Assembly: GCA_964608325.1 (NCBI GenBank)
Contig: CAZSMX010000004.1
Coordinates: 11,591 to 75,590 of the forward strand
Direction of reading: 5' to 3'
Source: CAZRVH01 sp964608325
Lineage (GTDB): Bacteria; Patescibacteriota; Gracilibacteria; Peribacterales; Peribacteraceae
Length of the DNA: 64,000 bases
Made by a program: the position numbers and the translations under genes
In this document: positions 32,559-41,637 of the stretch, piece after piece
How the letters are laid out: each line of letters begins with the position of its first letter
Position numbering within the stretch: the first letter of the stretch is position 1
The notes under the pieces: generated by a model
What the model was told of the DNA's origin: nothing
The model's input: only the letters and a program-made list of their open reading frames with translations
Database searches by the model: none

Positions 32559-33362
32559 TCAGGAAAAGAACCAGCGCATAGCCGATTCCTTCGGGCGTAC
32601 GACGGTGACAGGGCGCCCTTCCAACAGTTCCACCCGTTCGTCGCGCTCCACGATTCCCAGCACCGACGGAAGCAAGATGTAGGTGATGCCTTTCTTGCGG
32701 CACGCGCTGAGGAGATTGATCGTATGTTCCAGGTCGCTCGTTTGGATCAGGTGCGTGATGCCCTTTTCGTTCAGCGTCTTCTCCAGCTTGTCGAGCTTGC
32801 CGATCACCGGCACGTCGTGCAGGTGCTTCTCCTTGCTGCCGGTGCTGTCCAGGATCGCCACCGGCACCAGAGGGCTCTTTCCGGACTGGAGCATCTTGAT
32901 GACGGATGCGGCTTCGCGCGTCGCTCCGATGACCAACGTCGGGAAGGCCGGAGGGGAACGGCGCAATGCGTGCCTGCGTACGGAATCCATGAGCACGTGC
33001 CATGCCCAGAGGATGAGCGTGCTGAAGAGGAACGCTTCAACCAAGAGGAGGCGACTGAAAAAGAGTCCGTACAGGAAGAAATAGGCGAGGGTAAACAGAG
33101 CGAGTGCGACGGTGTTTCCATATAGGACGTAGGAGAACGCTCGCAGGCTCATCTGGTTTCTCATAAGCGCGAACGTGCGCGTGGACACCAGGATGGCGAG
33201 CCACACGGGCACGACCATCAATGCCACCAGCATGTATTTGTCGAACGGGAAGGTGCTGGAAAAATACCATCCGACGCGCGCGAAATACGCCAGCGCGTAG
33301 GAAGCCAGGAATAGGATCACATCGGTGACGATCCAGAAACCGAGAAGGAAGTGGCGACGCAT
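32559..33362 (-). CDS. WbaP/PssY-like membrane protein lacking the sugar-transferase domain
   Basis: A 267-residue protein with four or five N-terminal membrane helices (LLGFWIVTDVILFLASYALAYFARV, LVALMVVPVWLAILV, FTLAYFFLYGLFF, VEAFLFSTLILWAWHV), then a Rossmann-like CoA-binding_3 type domain (PTLVIGATREAASVIKML, VAILDSTGSKEKHLHDVPVIGKLDKL). This is the N-terminal part of polyprenyl glycosylphosphotransferases; the bacterial sugar-transferase C-terminal domain is absent and the gene ends with a normal stop. It may be a regulatory or scaffolding relic paired with the nucleotidyltransferase downstream. Confidence 0.8.
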   Translation of the reverse strand: MRRHFLLGFWIVTDVILFLASYALAYFARVGWYFSSTFPFDKYMLVALMVVPVWLAILVSTRTFALMRNQMSLRAFSYVLYGNTVALALFTLAYFFLYGLFFSRLLLVEAFLFSTLILWAWHVLMDSVRRHALRRSPPAFPTLVIGATREAASVIKMLQSGKSPLVPVAILDSTGSKEKHLHDVPVIGKLDKLEKTLNEKGITHLIQTSDLEHTINLLSACRKKGITYILLPSVLGIVERDERVELLEGRPVTVVRPKESAMRWFFS

Positions 33363-33406
33363 GAGGGGAAGATAGCAGGGGGGATCGGATTCTTCCATTG
33401 GTTATG

Positions 33407-33520
33407 GAAATTTGAATAATCAATAACCAATCAGCAATCACCAATAAATGATCAATCATCGGAATTTCCCATAAAAAATTTCCATCATTGGATGTTGGTC
33501 ATTGATTATTGGTGATTCCC
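33407..33520. repeat. AT-rich imperfect palindrome, repeat family B copy 2
   Basis: Spacer with self-complementary AT-rich halves, containing CAATCACCAATAA near 33435 and TTGATTATTGGTGATT at 33500-33516. The shared 13-mer links it with 12289-12364. Confidence 0.5.
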
Positions 33521-33525
33521 TTTAT

Positions 33526-34401
33526 TTATTTATCGATTTGCAGCAACGAGGCATATGGAAGCTTTGTCACATCCCACGGTACGTCTTTCGTTCCCTTGTA
33601 CGTCGTGTTTCCCACCGCGGTTTCGGACAGGGGGATGTTCGATTCCATCCAGGCGAGTTTTTGAGCGATGGCCTTGTTCGTTTCCGCCCGCTTCCTCAGG
33701 TAGGGGCGTTGCAGTACATATGCCGCGAACGTCTCGGCGAAATCCTCGAAAATATCAGAAGATGCGTATCCCGAGATGAAATCCGTATCCTTCGTTCCTT
33801 TCTTCAGCGTGCGCTCGTTTTCCCAGGAGATGGCGAAGAAAGTGACTGCGGCCCCATCGTTGTAGAACGGGCTTTTGCCATCGCGGAAGGAGCTCTCGCC
33901 GGACTGCGGCGTCCCGGTCATGTTCCCGCTGATCACGTGTCCGCACTCGTGGATGAGAAGTGCCGTGAATTCCGTGTCATTCACGGAGCCGTCCAGGATG
34001 ATCGTCGACTTTCCGCCGAGTCCGCGGTACTTCGCATCCTTGTAGATGATCGAGAAGGTGCGGATGTTCGATGCGCAGGACGCCGGCAGCGCGGAAAATA
34101 CAGTCGTTGCGAGTTTTTTATGGTGGTCCGTGATGTTCGCCGCTTCCAAGAACGCGTAGTTCGCAGAGGCAGACGAAGTAGATGTCGGGGATACGGCCGC
34201 GATGTAGGGGGCGGCACGTTTCTTCTTTTTCAAAGAAGGCACCCTGGCCAGCGGCTGGAAATGTACTTCGGAATGGGTCGATTCGCCGTTTGCATGCTGT
34301 TCCCTTGCCCCGCTACCGGCATCTGTTACACTTGCCGCAAGCAACGCAGCGACGACAAGCAAGGAGGTGACTGAAACGGCTTTTCGAAGCGTTATAGGCA
34401 T
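33526..34401 (-). CDS. secreted zinc metallopeptidase-like protein
   Basis: A 291-residue exported protein with signal peptide MPITLRKAVSVTSLLVVAALLAAS. The catalytic zone is LLIHECGHVISG (HExxH with Gly-His, about residues 160-171), and the third ligand is likely Glu in DIFEDFAETFAAYVL about 65 residues later, as in gluzincin-like enzymes. The ATG at 34401 is preferred over a TTG at 34413. Substrate unknown; an envelope or defence role is only inferred. Confidence 0.75.
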   Translation of the reverse strand: MPITLRKAVSVTSLLVVAALLAASVTDAGSGAREQHANGESTHSEVHFQPLARVPSLKKKKRAAPYIAAVSPTSTSSASANYAFLEAANITDHHKKLATTVFSALPASCASNIRTFSIIYKDAKYRGLGGKSTIILDGSVNDTEFTALLIHECGHVISGNMTGTPQSGESSFRDGKSPFYNDGAAVTFFAISWENERTLKKGTKDTDFISGYASSDIFEDFAETFAAYVLQRPYLRKRAETNKAIAQKLAWMESNIPLSETAVGNTTYKGTKDVPWDVTKLPYASLLQIDK

Positions 34402-34443
34402 ATTAAGCGACAAAGGGATAATTTATACCATACTATATATATT

Positions 34444-35895
34444 ATGTCAAATACCGAGCCGACCCCTCTGCGAGGAGGCCAGGAACATACGGTAACGATT
34501 GAAAAGGTGACCCACGGAGGATCCGGCATGGCCATGGTCGACGGTTTGCCCGTCTTCGTTCCGGGTGGAATCCCGGGGCAGCAATTGTCCATTGTCATTA
34601 CCAAGGGGAAGGATCGGTATGCCGAAGGAAGGGTTCTCAAGGTTCTTCGAAAGGGAAAAGATGAGATTCTTCCCCGATGCAGCCATTTCGGCACATGCGG
34701 CGGATGCACCTGGCAGAACCTTCCGTATGACAAGCAACTTACGTACAAGGAAGACATCGTCCGCGAGACCCTCGAGCATCTCACGCCAGTCGACGAACCG
34801 ATCCGCAAGCAACTTCCGGGTCGCGTGCTGAAGATCATGCCCAGCCCCCAGGTTTTTCATTACCGCAACAAGTTGGAAATGACGTTCGGGTACGCTTCCA
34901 TGCGCACGGAGGAGCAGAACGGCAAGCGCATCTACTTCGACGAAAATCCGACGGTCGGTTTCCATCAGCCCAACCAGTGGTCCACCGTCATCCCCATCGC
35001 GGAGTGTCATCTCTACGACGAGCAGATCGGTCCGCTGTTGATGGATGTCCGCCGCTTCATGCAGGACACCAAGCTCCCTGTGTACAACCCCAAGACACAC
35101 AAGGGATTGCTCCGCAACATGCTCCTGCGCCGCGGCATCCACACGGGCGAACACATGATCGCGTTCCTGGTGAACGGGAAGAAGAAGGAGCTCGAACCCA
35201 TTTTCCAGCACTTCATGCGCTTCGCCGGACGCCCGGGGCTCGCGTCACTCCTCGTCATCGAGCATCAAGGGCTCGGCGACAAGCCGGAAAACCCGAAGGT
35301 CCACACGCTCGTCGGCAAGGACTTCATCACGGAGCGCCTGTTCGATCTCTCTTTCGACATCTCACCCTTCTCATTCTTCCAGACGAACACGCTTGGGGCC
35401 GAGAAGTTGTACCAGGCGATCGGCCAGGGTGCGGATCTGACGCAGCGCGACACCGTGTTGGACGCATACTGCGGGGCCGGGACGATCGGCCAATACCTGG
35501 CGCGCTACTGCCAGAAGGTGGTGGGCATCGAGAGCCATCCGACAGCGGTAGAGGACGCACTGAAGGCCAGCGGAAAGAACCGTATCGGCAACATCAGCTT
35601 CTACAAGGGGCGTGCCGAGCAGATCCTGAAGGACCAGCTGAAGGCCGGAGGCAAATACTCCTTTGACGTCATCGTCGTGGATCCTCCCCGGGCCGGCCTG
35701 CATCCCGCTGCGCTCGAGGCCGTCATCGCACACGGGGCACGCAAAGTCGTATACGTTTCATGCAATACCGCCACGTTTGCCCGCGACTTGGGGTCCTTCC
35801 TGAAGGCCGGGTACGAACTGCGAACGGTGCAACCCGTCGACATGTTCCCGCACACGCCGCACATCGAAACGGTGAGTGTGTTACAGAAGAAGTAG
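34444..35895 (+). CDS. TRAM-domain 23S rRNA (uracil-5-)-methyltransferase, RlmD/RumA-like
   Basis: A 483-residue SAM-dependent rRNA uracil C5-methyltransferase. N-terminal TRAM domain (VTIEKVTHGGSGMAMVDGLPVFVPGGIPG), then the Fe-S cluster C-5-C-2-C of CSHFGTCGGC. The Rossmann motif reads LDAYCGAGTIG and the catalytic Cys is in VVYVSCNTATFARDL. The QTNTLGAEKLYQAI segment is standard. Divergent from the metallopeptidase, with a shared AT-rich promoter region at 34402-34443. Confidence 0.93.
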   Translation: MSNTEPTPLRGGQEHTVTIEKVTHGGSGMAMVDGLPVFVPGGIPGQQLSIVITKGKDRYAEGRVLKVLRKGKDEILPRCSHFGTCGGCTWQNLPYDKQLTYKEDIVRETLEHLTPVDEPIRKQLPGRVLKIMPSPQVFHYRNKLEMTFGYASMRTEEQNGKRIYFDENPTVGFHQPNQWSTVIPIAECHLYDEQIGPLLMDVRRFMQDTKLPVYNPKTHKGLLRNMLLRRGIHTGEHMIAFLVNGKKKELEPIFQHFMRFAGRPGLASLLVIEHQGLGDKPENPKVHTLVGKDFITERLFDLSFDISPFSFFQTNTLGAEKLYQAIGQGADLTQRDTVLDAYCGAGTIGQYLARYCQKVVGIESHPTAVEDALKASGKNRIGNISFYKGRAEQILKDQLKAGGKYSFDVIVVDPPRAGLHPAALEAVIAHGARKVVYVSCNTATFARDLGSFLKAGYELRTVQPVDMFPHTPHIETVSVLQKK

Positions 35896-35969
35896 GTAAG
35901 TAGGAGGGTAGGATGTTGTAGTTTCCTACTTCCTTTTGCTACTTTCCTACAATCCTACTTTCCTACCCT

Positions 35970-36437
35970 ATGCAACGCGTGATCCTCGTTACCGCCGGCG
36001 CCCTGAGGGAGGAATGGGCGAAACTCGCCGCGGCCCAGTACGAACGCCGCATCCGGCCGTCCGTTTCATTTGATGTCGTGGAGTTGCCTGCCAGCAAGGA
36101 GAGGGATGATCGTCGCCAGAAGACCGATGAATCGAAGCGATTGTTGGAACATGCGCAGAAGTACCGCGGCGTCCTGTGGGTGCTGGATGAAGGCGGCAAA
36201 CAGAAAACGTCCGTCCAATTCGCGCACGACTTGGAGGATATGAAAGATGCGGGCACGAACCTCATCGTCATCCTGGGCGGGGCCTACGGACTTGATGATT
36301 CCGTCCTCGAAGCCGCAGACAAAATCCTCTCACTCAGCGACATGACGCTGCCGCACGAACTCTGCCGCGTGGTGTTCATGGAGCAGTTGTACCGCGCGTG
36401 CGAGATCACGAAGGGGAGCGGGTACCATCACGTCTGA
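35970..36437 (+). CDS. rlmH: 23S rRNA (pseudouridine1915-N3)-methyltransferase RlmH
   Basis: A 155-residue SPOUT methyltransferase: RVILVTAGALREEWAKLAAAQYERRI, LDEGGKQKTSVQFAHDLEDM, LIVILGGAYGLDDSV (SAM-binding knot), and LSLSDMTLPHELCRVVFMEQLYRACEITKGSGYHHV at the C-terminus with the invariant YHH. Full length. Confidence 0.97.
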   Translation: MQRVILVTAGALREEWAKLAAAQYERRIRPSVSFDVVELPASKERDDRRQKTDESKRLLEHAQKYRGVLWVLDEGGKQKTSVQFAHDLEDMKDAGTNLIVILGGAYGLDDSVLEAADKILSLSDMTLPHELCRVVFMEQLYRACEITKGSGYHHV

Positions 36438-36439
36438 AA

Positions 36440-36466
36440 AGCCCCCGCCCCTTGCGGAGCGGAGGC
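36440..36466. terminator. weak hairpin between convergent genes
   Basis: AGCC-CCGC pairs with GCGG-AGGCT. A four-T run lies on the minus-strand side only. It probably ends the minus-strand Ser-rich gene. Confidence 0.4.
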
Positions 36467-36484
36467 TGTTCGTTTCCCTATTGC

Positions 36485-37057
36485 TTAGCGACCGAAGCGC
36501 AGCCTGGCGTTTCCGTTTGCATCGAGGTCAAGCTTGAAGTCGTTGCCGCGTCCGTTGTCATGGTCGCGGTCGTCGTCCGTATACTTCTTGTCCTTTTTAT
36601 CGTGCTTTTCACCGTTCCTGTTGTCGTGCGGCTGCTTGTCATCCTTATCCCAGTTCCACCACCAGATCGGATGCCAGGATTTGCTGCTGGAGGAGGACGA
36701 GAGGGAACTGCTCACGGAAGAGCTGGAGATGCTCGAACCCGTGGAGCTGACGGACGAGGAACTTACCGATGACGACGAACTCGTACGTGAACTGGAACTG
36801 GAGGACGTATTCGGGAGTCCGACCGCCGCGCGGAGGCATGCGCGCAACGCGAGTCTCGCTTCCAGCGTGGTGCCGCCCACGTTCACTACGGTGTTATGGT
36901 ACGTCGCAAGGCACTGATGGACCTTCAGTCCAATCTGCTGCCTGCTTGCGGAGCTGTTGCCGGAACTCGAGTCATTCTGTGCGAGTGCGACGGTGGTTCC
37001 TGCCAATGACAATCCTACGGCCGCGCCTGTGATGAGAGTGCGAAGTGGAGTCTTCAT
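36485..37057 (-). CDS. secreted Ser-rich low-complexity protein
   Basis: A 190-residue exported protein. MKTPLRTLITGAAVGLSLAGTTVALA is a signal peptide. Residues 40-80 are a short Cys-containing helical region (LKVHQCLATYHN, LRACLRAAVG), then about 45 residues of nearly pure Ser (with Val/Ile), then a Trp/Asp/Lys/His-rich tail (WHPIWWWNWDKDDK). Likely a surface or envelope spacer; family unknown. It is convergent with rlmH. Confidence 0.65.
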   Translation of the reverse strand: MKTPLRTLITGAAVGLSLAGTTVALAQNDSSSGNSSASRQQIGLKVHQCLATYHNTVVNVGGTTLEARLALRACLRAAVGLPNTSSSSSSRTSSSSSVSSSSVSSTGSSISSSSVSSSLSSSSSSKSWHPIWWWNWDKDDKQPHDNRNGEKHDKKDKKYTDDDRDHDNGRGNDFKLDLDANGNARLRFGR

Positions 37058-37181
37058 ACGGGAGAGGGGGTAAGGGATAAAGACGGTATAGATGACGGTC
37101 CTTACACATGGATATGACCATTTACCGTGTTATTTTCCTCGCTTATAACCAATTAAAACCGTTAAAAGGCCTAAGGTGGGG

Positions 37182-37209
37182 TTGAATCTCGTCCTCGTTT
37201 GGTTATACT
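37182..37209 (+). promoter_or_regulatory. sigma-70 promoter of tRNA-Glu
   Basis: TTGAAT (37182-37187), 16-nt spacer, TATACT (37204-37209). The tRNA begins 41 nt after the -10. Confidence 0.7.
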
Positions 37210-37249
37210 CCGCGCACGTTCCGGTTCAGCATCTGAAGCCGAAATGTAC

Positions 37250-37324
37250 GGCCTCATCGTCTAACGGTTAGGACACGGGATTCTCATTCCCGTAATCGGG
37301 GTTCGATTCCCCGTGAGGCTGCCA
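37250..37324 (+). tRNA. tRNA-Glu (anticodon CTC), CCA encoded
   Basis: Acceptor stem GGCCTCA/TGAGGCT (first pair G-T), D-arm GTCTAACGGTTAGGACA, anticodon stem CGGGA/TCCCG with loop TTCTCAT giving anticodon CTC, and T-arm GGGGTTCGATTCCCC, then GCCA. It aligns base for base with bacterial tRNA-Glu. The accessory island begins just downstream, which fits tRNA genes as common insertion points. Confidence 0.96.
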
Positions 37325-37445
37325 TCACGTGCGGGTGCTTATAGACCCGCTTGTAGAAGCCAAGAAGTCGGTGTTCGCATGATCGGATAATACGGTTCCA
37401 GACCGTGTTGCTTTCTGCATCTTTTGAATAAATGCTAGGTCACGA

Positions 37446-38279
37446 ATGTCTTGGACAATCTATCTTCCAGATATGGCCGAATTTCAGGAGGTACGAATGG
37501 ATGTAGACCATTCAAACCTCAGTGAAGCTTTGGGTGAGGATTTCTTCGCAAAAACTGCAGAGCAGATCCGTAGATATCAGAACAACGAATCCAATGAGCT
37601 GAACTCTCTGTATTCTCTATTGCAACCCCCAGAACAGAGAAAGAAATTTATTGCATTCGTGGAATCAATGAAGATGAAGATGAGTTCTCGCGAATGGGGA
37701 GATCTTTGCGAGAAACTCGCGTCTGGAAACGGACTAAGAGCCATCAATGCCGCATTTGAAGTGACCATAGCTGGCAACATTTTGGCACAGCTCCCACCGG
37801 ATAAAGTGCAGCTTAACGCTCCAACAAAGGCTTCGAAAAATGTTGATGTCTGTCTCTATCCAACTGACCGTCCAGTATATCTAGAGACTACCGTTTTAGG
37901 AGAATCAAAGAAGAACTACGAACGGAGAGAGACTATGGAATCAGGAATAAAAGTGTGGATGGGCGACCCATTTACAGTTTTCGGGGGGAGAGCTGTAAGG
38001 GCTATAGGAACAAAGGGGCGTGAACAGTTCTTGCCGGAGAAGCCCAATGTCCTCGTTATATCTGTTTTCGATGTATGGGATAATCTCGAACCTGCTCGGG
38101 AAACACTGGCCTCAACTCCCTTCGAAAATATTGGGCTTTTACTACCCTTCGGTCGAAAAGAATTGATGCGTGATTGCATAGCAAGACCTGACCCCAGTTG
38201 TCGACTAACCTCCAAAGAGGAAGAGATTATTTTGGAGCTATTGAGCGGTGAAAGATTCTTTCCAATCGGGTATGTTTAA
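37446..38279 (+). CDS. putative nuclease-like protein, gene 1 of defence module
   Basis: A 277-residue protein, not recognised. The one suggestive region is residues 132-150, NVDVCLYPTDRPVYLETTV (19 residues): an Asp followed by Glu-x-Thr in a strand-turn-strand setting, reminiscent of a PD-(D/E)xK core but lacking the Lys. It also has a helical N-terminus (LGEDFFAKTAEQIRRY). It precedes the 592-residue gene by 8 nt. The surrounding AT-rich composition and tRNA-adjacent location indicate an acquired module. Confidence 0.6.
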   Translation: MSWTIYLPDMAEFQEVRMDVDHSNLSEALGEDFFAKTAEQIRRYQNNESNELNSLYSLLQPPEQRKKFIAFVESMKMKMSSREWGDLCEKLASGNGLRAINAAFEVTIAGNILAQLPPDKVQLNAPTKASKNVDVCLYPTDRPVYLETTVLGESKKNYERRETMESGIKVWMGDPFTVFGGRAVRAIGTKGREQFLPEKPNVLVISVFDVWDNLEPARETLASTPFENIGLLLPFGRKELMRDCIARPDPSCRLTSKEEEIILELLSGERFFPIGYV

Positions 38280-38287
38280 AGGCAGTT

Positions 38288-40066
38288 ATGCCTACCCTTC
38301 ATGTAATGCATCCTAAAGTCGGCGATATATTCCCCGGAACAGGGAATGATTTTGAAACATTCATCTCTCTCCTGCGTCAGTTGAGCCTGACGGATGCTCT
38401 GATTTTCTGCTTTCGAGTGAATCATATCCTTGCGGAATGGAAGAAAACGCACGAGGAGAAGCAGAAGGAAATAGTCGGTCTTTTCTTTACGCCTGAAGAG
38501 GCGCAAAGAATATTTACGGGCAGTCCGCGAATATCCTCCTATAACGAATTGGCGATTACTATGAGGGGGCCAATGATGGTACTCACGCAATGGATCTCAA
38601 TGTTCTGTGATGATCAGGAGGCAGACGGTGTTACGTTTAAAGATCCGGCTGTGCGTCAGATTTTCGCAAAGTTGATGCTTATTGCTGATGATGTCTGGCA
38701 AAAGGCTATCAAAATGGATCGCATGCTCGAAGACGTGTCGACCGAGGAAGCGAGATACAATCTTTTATCCACATTTAGGCAAAATAGCGCAGGAGGCCAC
38801 CAGCCTACACAACACGGCACGATCAGTGTCGCGAAGGGATATGCGATGTTCGTTGATCCCGGCTACTTCCCAACGCGCCACGGTGAATTTGCAGAGCAGT
38901 TCCGTGCGGTTTCCGGAATGAGCATTGATGACTATTACATCTGCCTCACATATATCGCCTCCAATGTGCTCGATGGAAAAATCAACGGAAAGTCTGCCGC
39001 TGAGAAACAGCAAGCTCTCAGTTCTGTTCCTGCTGATTTCCGCGATACCTTCGAGAAATTTCTCACATTGGAGACGCAGGGTGCAGCAGCGATTCGTCGT
39101 TCCTTGTGGGGTGACATTCAGCAATCATCCGTCAGGAGCTTCGATGATGCACCCGCCTTCAATGATAGAAGTTTTCGAGCGCGACCGTTTTTCATGACAA
39201 ATGATGGAAGATTTATGCTGATTGATCCAGTGCTCTATTTCGACAAAATGATGGATGGTCCTCTATTTACTCTACTTCAAGCAGGTAGCACAAAGGCGGA
39301 GTACTTCTTTCAGGAATTTGGTTACGCGTTTGAATCATCCATACGAGATTATCTCAAAAGCTTCTATCCATCGTCTGCTCTCAGTGACCGTCTTAGTTGC
39401 CCGCTTCTCCGTGAACCAAAAGGAGGTGAACGCGAACATTCGGAAATAACCGATGGTTGTTTGGACTATGGAGAGGAAATGGTTCTTTTTGAGATGAAGG
39501 CTACTTTTCTCCGGCAGGAGAAGATTATTGGGAATGATAATGAAGAGTACGTCGAAATGCTCCGCGAAAGATATGTCATGACGCTGGATGGTGAGGCAAA
39601 AGGAGTTACGCAGCTTGCGAATACGATCATGCATATCGAGTCAGGCGATTACGTTCCGGTTGGTCGGGATTTTTCCATCGTGAATAAAATATACCCCATT
39701 CTTTTGGTGCATGATGAACTAATCGATGCATCGATGCACCCCTACTTCTTCGCTAATGAATTTGTGAAGGCATTGCATCCCGACGAAACGTTGCCAAATG
39801 CGTATATGAGGAAAGGCAGATTTCTCGTGGCACCCGTGACACTGATGACGGTGGAAGACCTTGAGAATTTGGAGTTTTTGATAAGAAGGAATGGATTTTC
39901 TCTGCGAGATGCTTTAGCGAAGTATGTTGAGATGTATCCTGATAGGAGGGAGGGCTTCCACAATTTCTGTCTTGATGCGGGATACCAACTCTATGCAACC
40001 CAAATTCTCGCAGAAAAAGGTTTAGAAATTATGAGGAAGACAGGGGAGAGACTTTCCCCAAAATAA
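38288..40066 (+). CDS. PD-(D/E)xK-like nuclease protein, gene 2 of defence module
   Basis: A 592-residue protein. Near residues 389-404 it reads DGCLDYGEEMVLFEMK: Asp389 (or Asp393) followed by FE-x-K (E402, K404), the core catalytic pattern of PD-(D/E)xK nucleases. The N-terminal half is alpha-helical with no signature. It is 2 nt upstream of the HEPN gene, so the three genes are one transcript. The nuclease call is from this pattern only. It is not a recognised restriction subunit and no methyltransferase or specificity partner is in the same operon. Confidence 0.65.
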   Translation: MPTLHVMHPKVGDIFPGTGNDFETFISLLRQLSLTDALIFCFRVNHILAEWKKTHEEKQKEIVGLFFTPEEAQRIFTGSPRISSYNELAITMRGPMMVLTQWISMFCDDQEADGVTFKDPAVRQIFAKLMLIADDVWQKAIKMDRMLEDVSTEEARYNLLSTFRQNSAGGHQPTQHGTISVAKGYAMFVDPGYFPTRHGEFAEQFRAVSGMSIDDYYICLTYIASNVLDGKINGKSAAEKQQALSSVPADFRDTFEKFLTLETQGAAAIRRSLWGDIQQSSVRSFDDAPAFNDRSFRARPFFMTNDGRFMLIDPVLYFDKMMDGPLFTLLQAGSTKAEYFFQEFGYAFESSIRDYLKSFYPSSALSDRLSCPLLREPKGGEREHSEITDGCLDYGEEMVLFEMKATFLRQEKIIGNDNEEYVEMLRERYVMTLDGEAKGVTQLANTIMHIESGDYVPVGRDFSIVNKIYPILLVHDELIDASMHPYFFANEFVKALHPDETLPNAYMRKGRFLVAPVTLMTVEDLENLEFLIRRNGFSLRDALAKYVEMYPDRREGFHNFCLDAGYQLYATQILAEKGLEIMRKTGERLSPK

Positions 40067-40068
40067 CT

Positions 40069-41385
40069 ATGGAAAAACGAGTCATCGAAGGCAGGTGGTG
40101 GATCGCTGGTACCGAAAAAGACGTATCGGGGAAATTGGTTTGTGACGAGAAGGGATGGAATCTGGAGTTGAACGGAACATTTTCGGATCAGCCCGATGAA
40201 GAAATTAAACAAACGTTGGCACAGCCCCGTCCACGCTTCATCTCGCCCACCAAGGAAAATACCATTCTAGGTATAACTAAAGACGGGAAGCCTATCACCC
40301 TCGAATATTTTCCCGATAAGAGTTCCAGTGTTTTCCTTATCGGGCGTGGATACAACTCAGATACCTATCTGATCCGCAGATTTTTTGAGAATGCCAATTT
40401 CCCCGATCCGAAACAGATCACTTTCAAGAAAGTGTTGATAAAATTTCCGTATCTCTTTGAATGGTCCGGGCAGTCCATGGTCGAAATGCAAAGAGAATAC
40501 GATGGTAAAAGTGGAGCGAAAGAAATCCGCTTTATTTGCAGGCCAAGCGAAAAAACGGTGCTTGGCTCTGTGGGAGATTTATCTCTCGCCTTGCACACGT
40601 ATGCCACAATGCCGTTCTTTCCGCAAAAAGAGATTCCGATTGTGCAAGAGACGGAATTGATCATCGAGAGCACAACAGCAACTGAACTCTCTCTCGATGA
40701 GATCAGAACCGCCATCGTAACGTTTAAAGATTTTCTCGCCATTGCCATTGGTTTGGATGTATCCATCCAATCAGTTATTGGATTTACGGACAGCAATAAA
40801 GAGGAGCTTCCCGGAGGGGAAGTATTTCATCCGGAAGTCATAGTTCACGATAAATTCATTGATCCAGATAAAATGGCAGCAAGAAAACTAAGGAGAGACC
40901 TGATGAATTTTTCCTTCAGTGACCTTGGTGGCGATGCCGAGAAGATCTTGAAAAATTGGTATCAGAAATCTCAAGACCTCAAAGATGTTTTCAATTTATA
41001 CTTTACAACGCTGGCAACACAGAATCTCAATCTGAGGAATAAGTTTTTGGGCGCCGTTTCGGCTATTGAGGGCTTTGTCCGAAATGATCAAAACATGAGA
41101 TCTGCAAACCTGAAATCGATTCTTAATGCGATCCATGATTCCGTGAAGCAGCATGGAATACTTTTCACTGTCGATGAAATTGCCTTGATTGTGAATACAA
41201 GAGACAAATTCTTGCATATTGAACTGACTGATCCCAGCAGGAAAACATTGGATGACTATGAGCTCTACGATGCAACCGAGAAGCTTTGTGCAATGTTCGA
41301 GATTGCAATCTTGTCCGACCTCGGCTTTGGCCAACAAGCACTTTCCGCGATTGCCAAACGGAAAATATCTGTCGCCAAGAGGTAG
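40069..41385 (+). CDS. ApeA-like HEPN anti-phage protein, gene 3 of defence module
   Basis: A 438-residue protein resembling ApeA. The N-terminus VIEGRWWIAGTEKDVSGKL followed by a beta-rich domain matches the ApeA N-terminal domain style (WW-x-PG/AG ... G-L). At residues 375-384 it reads VNTRDKFLHI, with R378 and H383 forming the R-x4-H motif of HEPN RNases, within a helical region (FLGAVSAIEGFVRN). ApeA-type proteins abort infection in E. coli; here it is the last gene of a three-gene operon and the two nuclease-like partners are not part of known ApeA systems as I know them. Family call is by eye. Confidence 0.75.
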   Translation: MEKRVIEGRWWIAGTEKDVSGKLVCDEKGWNLELNGTFSDQPDEEIKQTLAQPRPRFISPTKENTILGITKDGKPITLEYFPDKSSSVFLIGRGYNSDTYLIRRFFENANFPDPKQITFKKVLIKFPYLFEWSGQSMVEMQREYDGKSGAKEIRFICRPSEKTVLGSVGDLSLALHTYATMPFFPQKEIPIVQETELIIESTTATELSLDEIRTAIVTFKDFLAIAIGLDVSIQSVIGFTDSNKEELPGGEVFHPEVIVHDKFIDPDKMAARKLRRDLMNFSFSDLGGDAEKILKNWYQKSQDLKDVFNLYFTTLATQNLNLRNKFLGAVSAIEGFVRNDQNMRSANLKSILNAIHDSVKQHGILFTVDEIALIVNTRDKFLHIELTDPSRKTLDDYELYDATEKLCAMFEIAILSDLGFGQQALSAIAKRKISVAKR

Positions 41386-41506
41386 CAGTCTAACTCCTCC
41401 TTACCCGCCTCAAAAACCTTCAGAAACTCGGCTACACATCCACTTAGTGATGGATTATATTGGGTCTGTCGCCCATATCCTGTTTATTTGCACCTCCTCG
41501 TTATTC

Positions 41507-41559
41507 TCGGCACTTCAGTGTCGCAAGGGGCAACCCTGCGCAGCCACTGAACGTGCCGA
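41507..41559 (+). other. strong intergenic hairpin
   Basis: CGGCAC-TCAGTG pairs with CACTGA-GTGCCG, and the inner GC(A)AGGG/CCCTGC around GCAA pairs further, giving a long near-perfect stem. The region 41386-41637 holds no other feature. It lacks a T tract, so a recognition site or small RNA is as likely as a terminator. Confidence 0.5.
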
Positions 41560-41637
41560 AAGGTGCCGGATGTGGGCGACCTGCCTGGGTTGTCCCTTTT
41601 GGGATACCTGGGGTTTTATTCCTTCCCCCTTTTTCCA

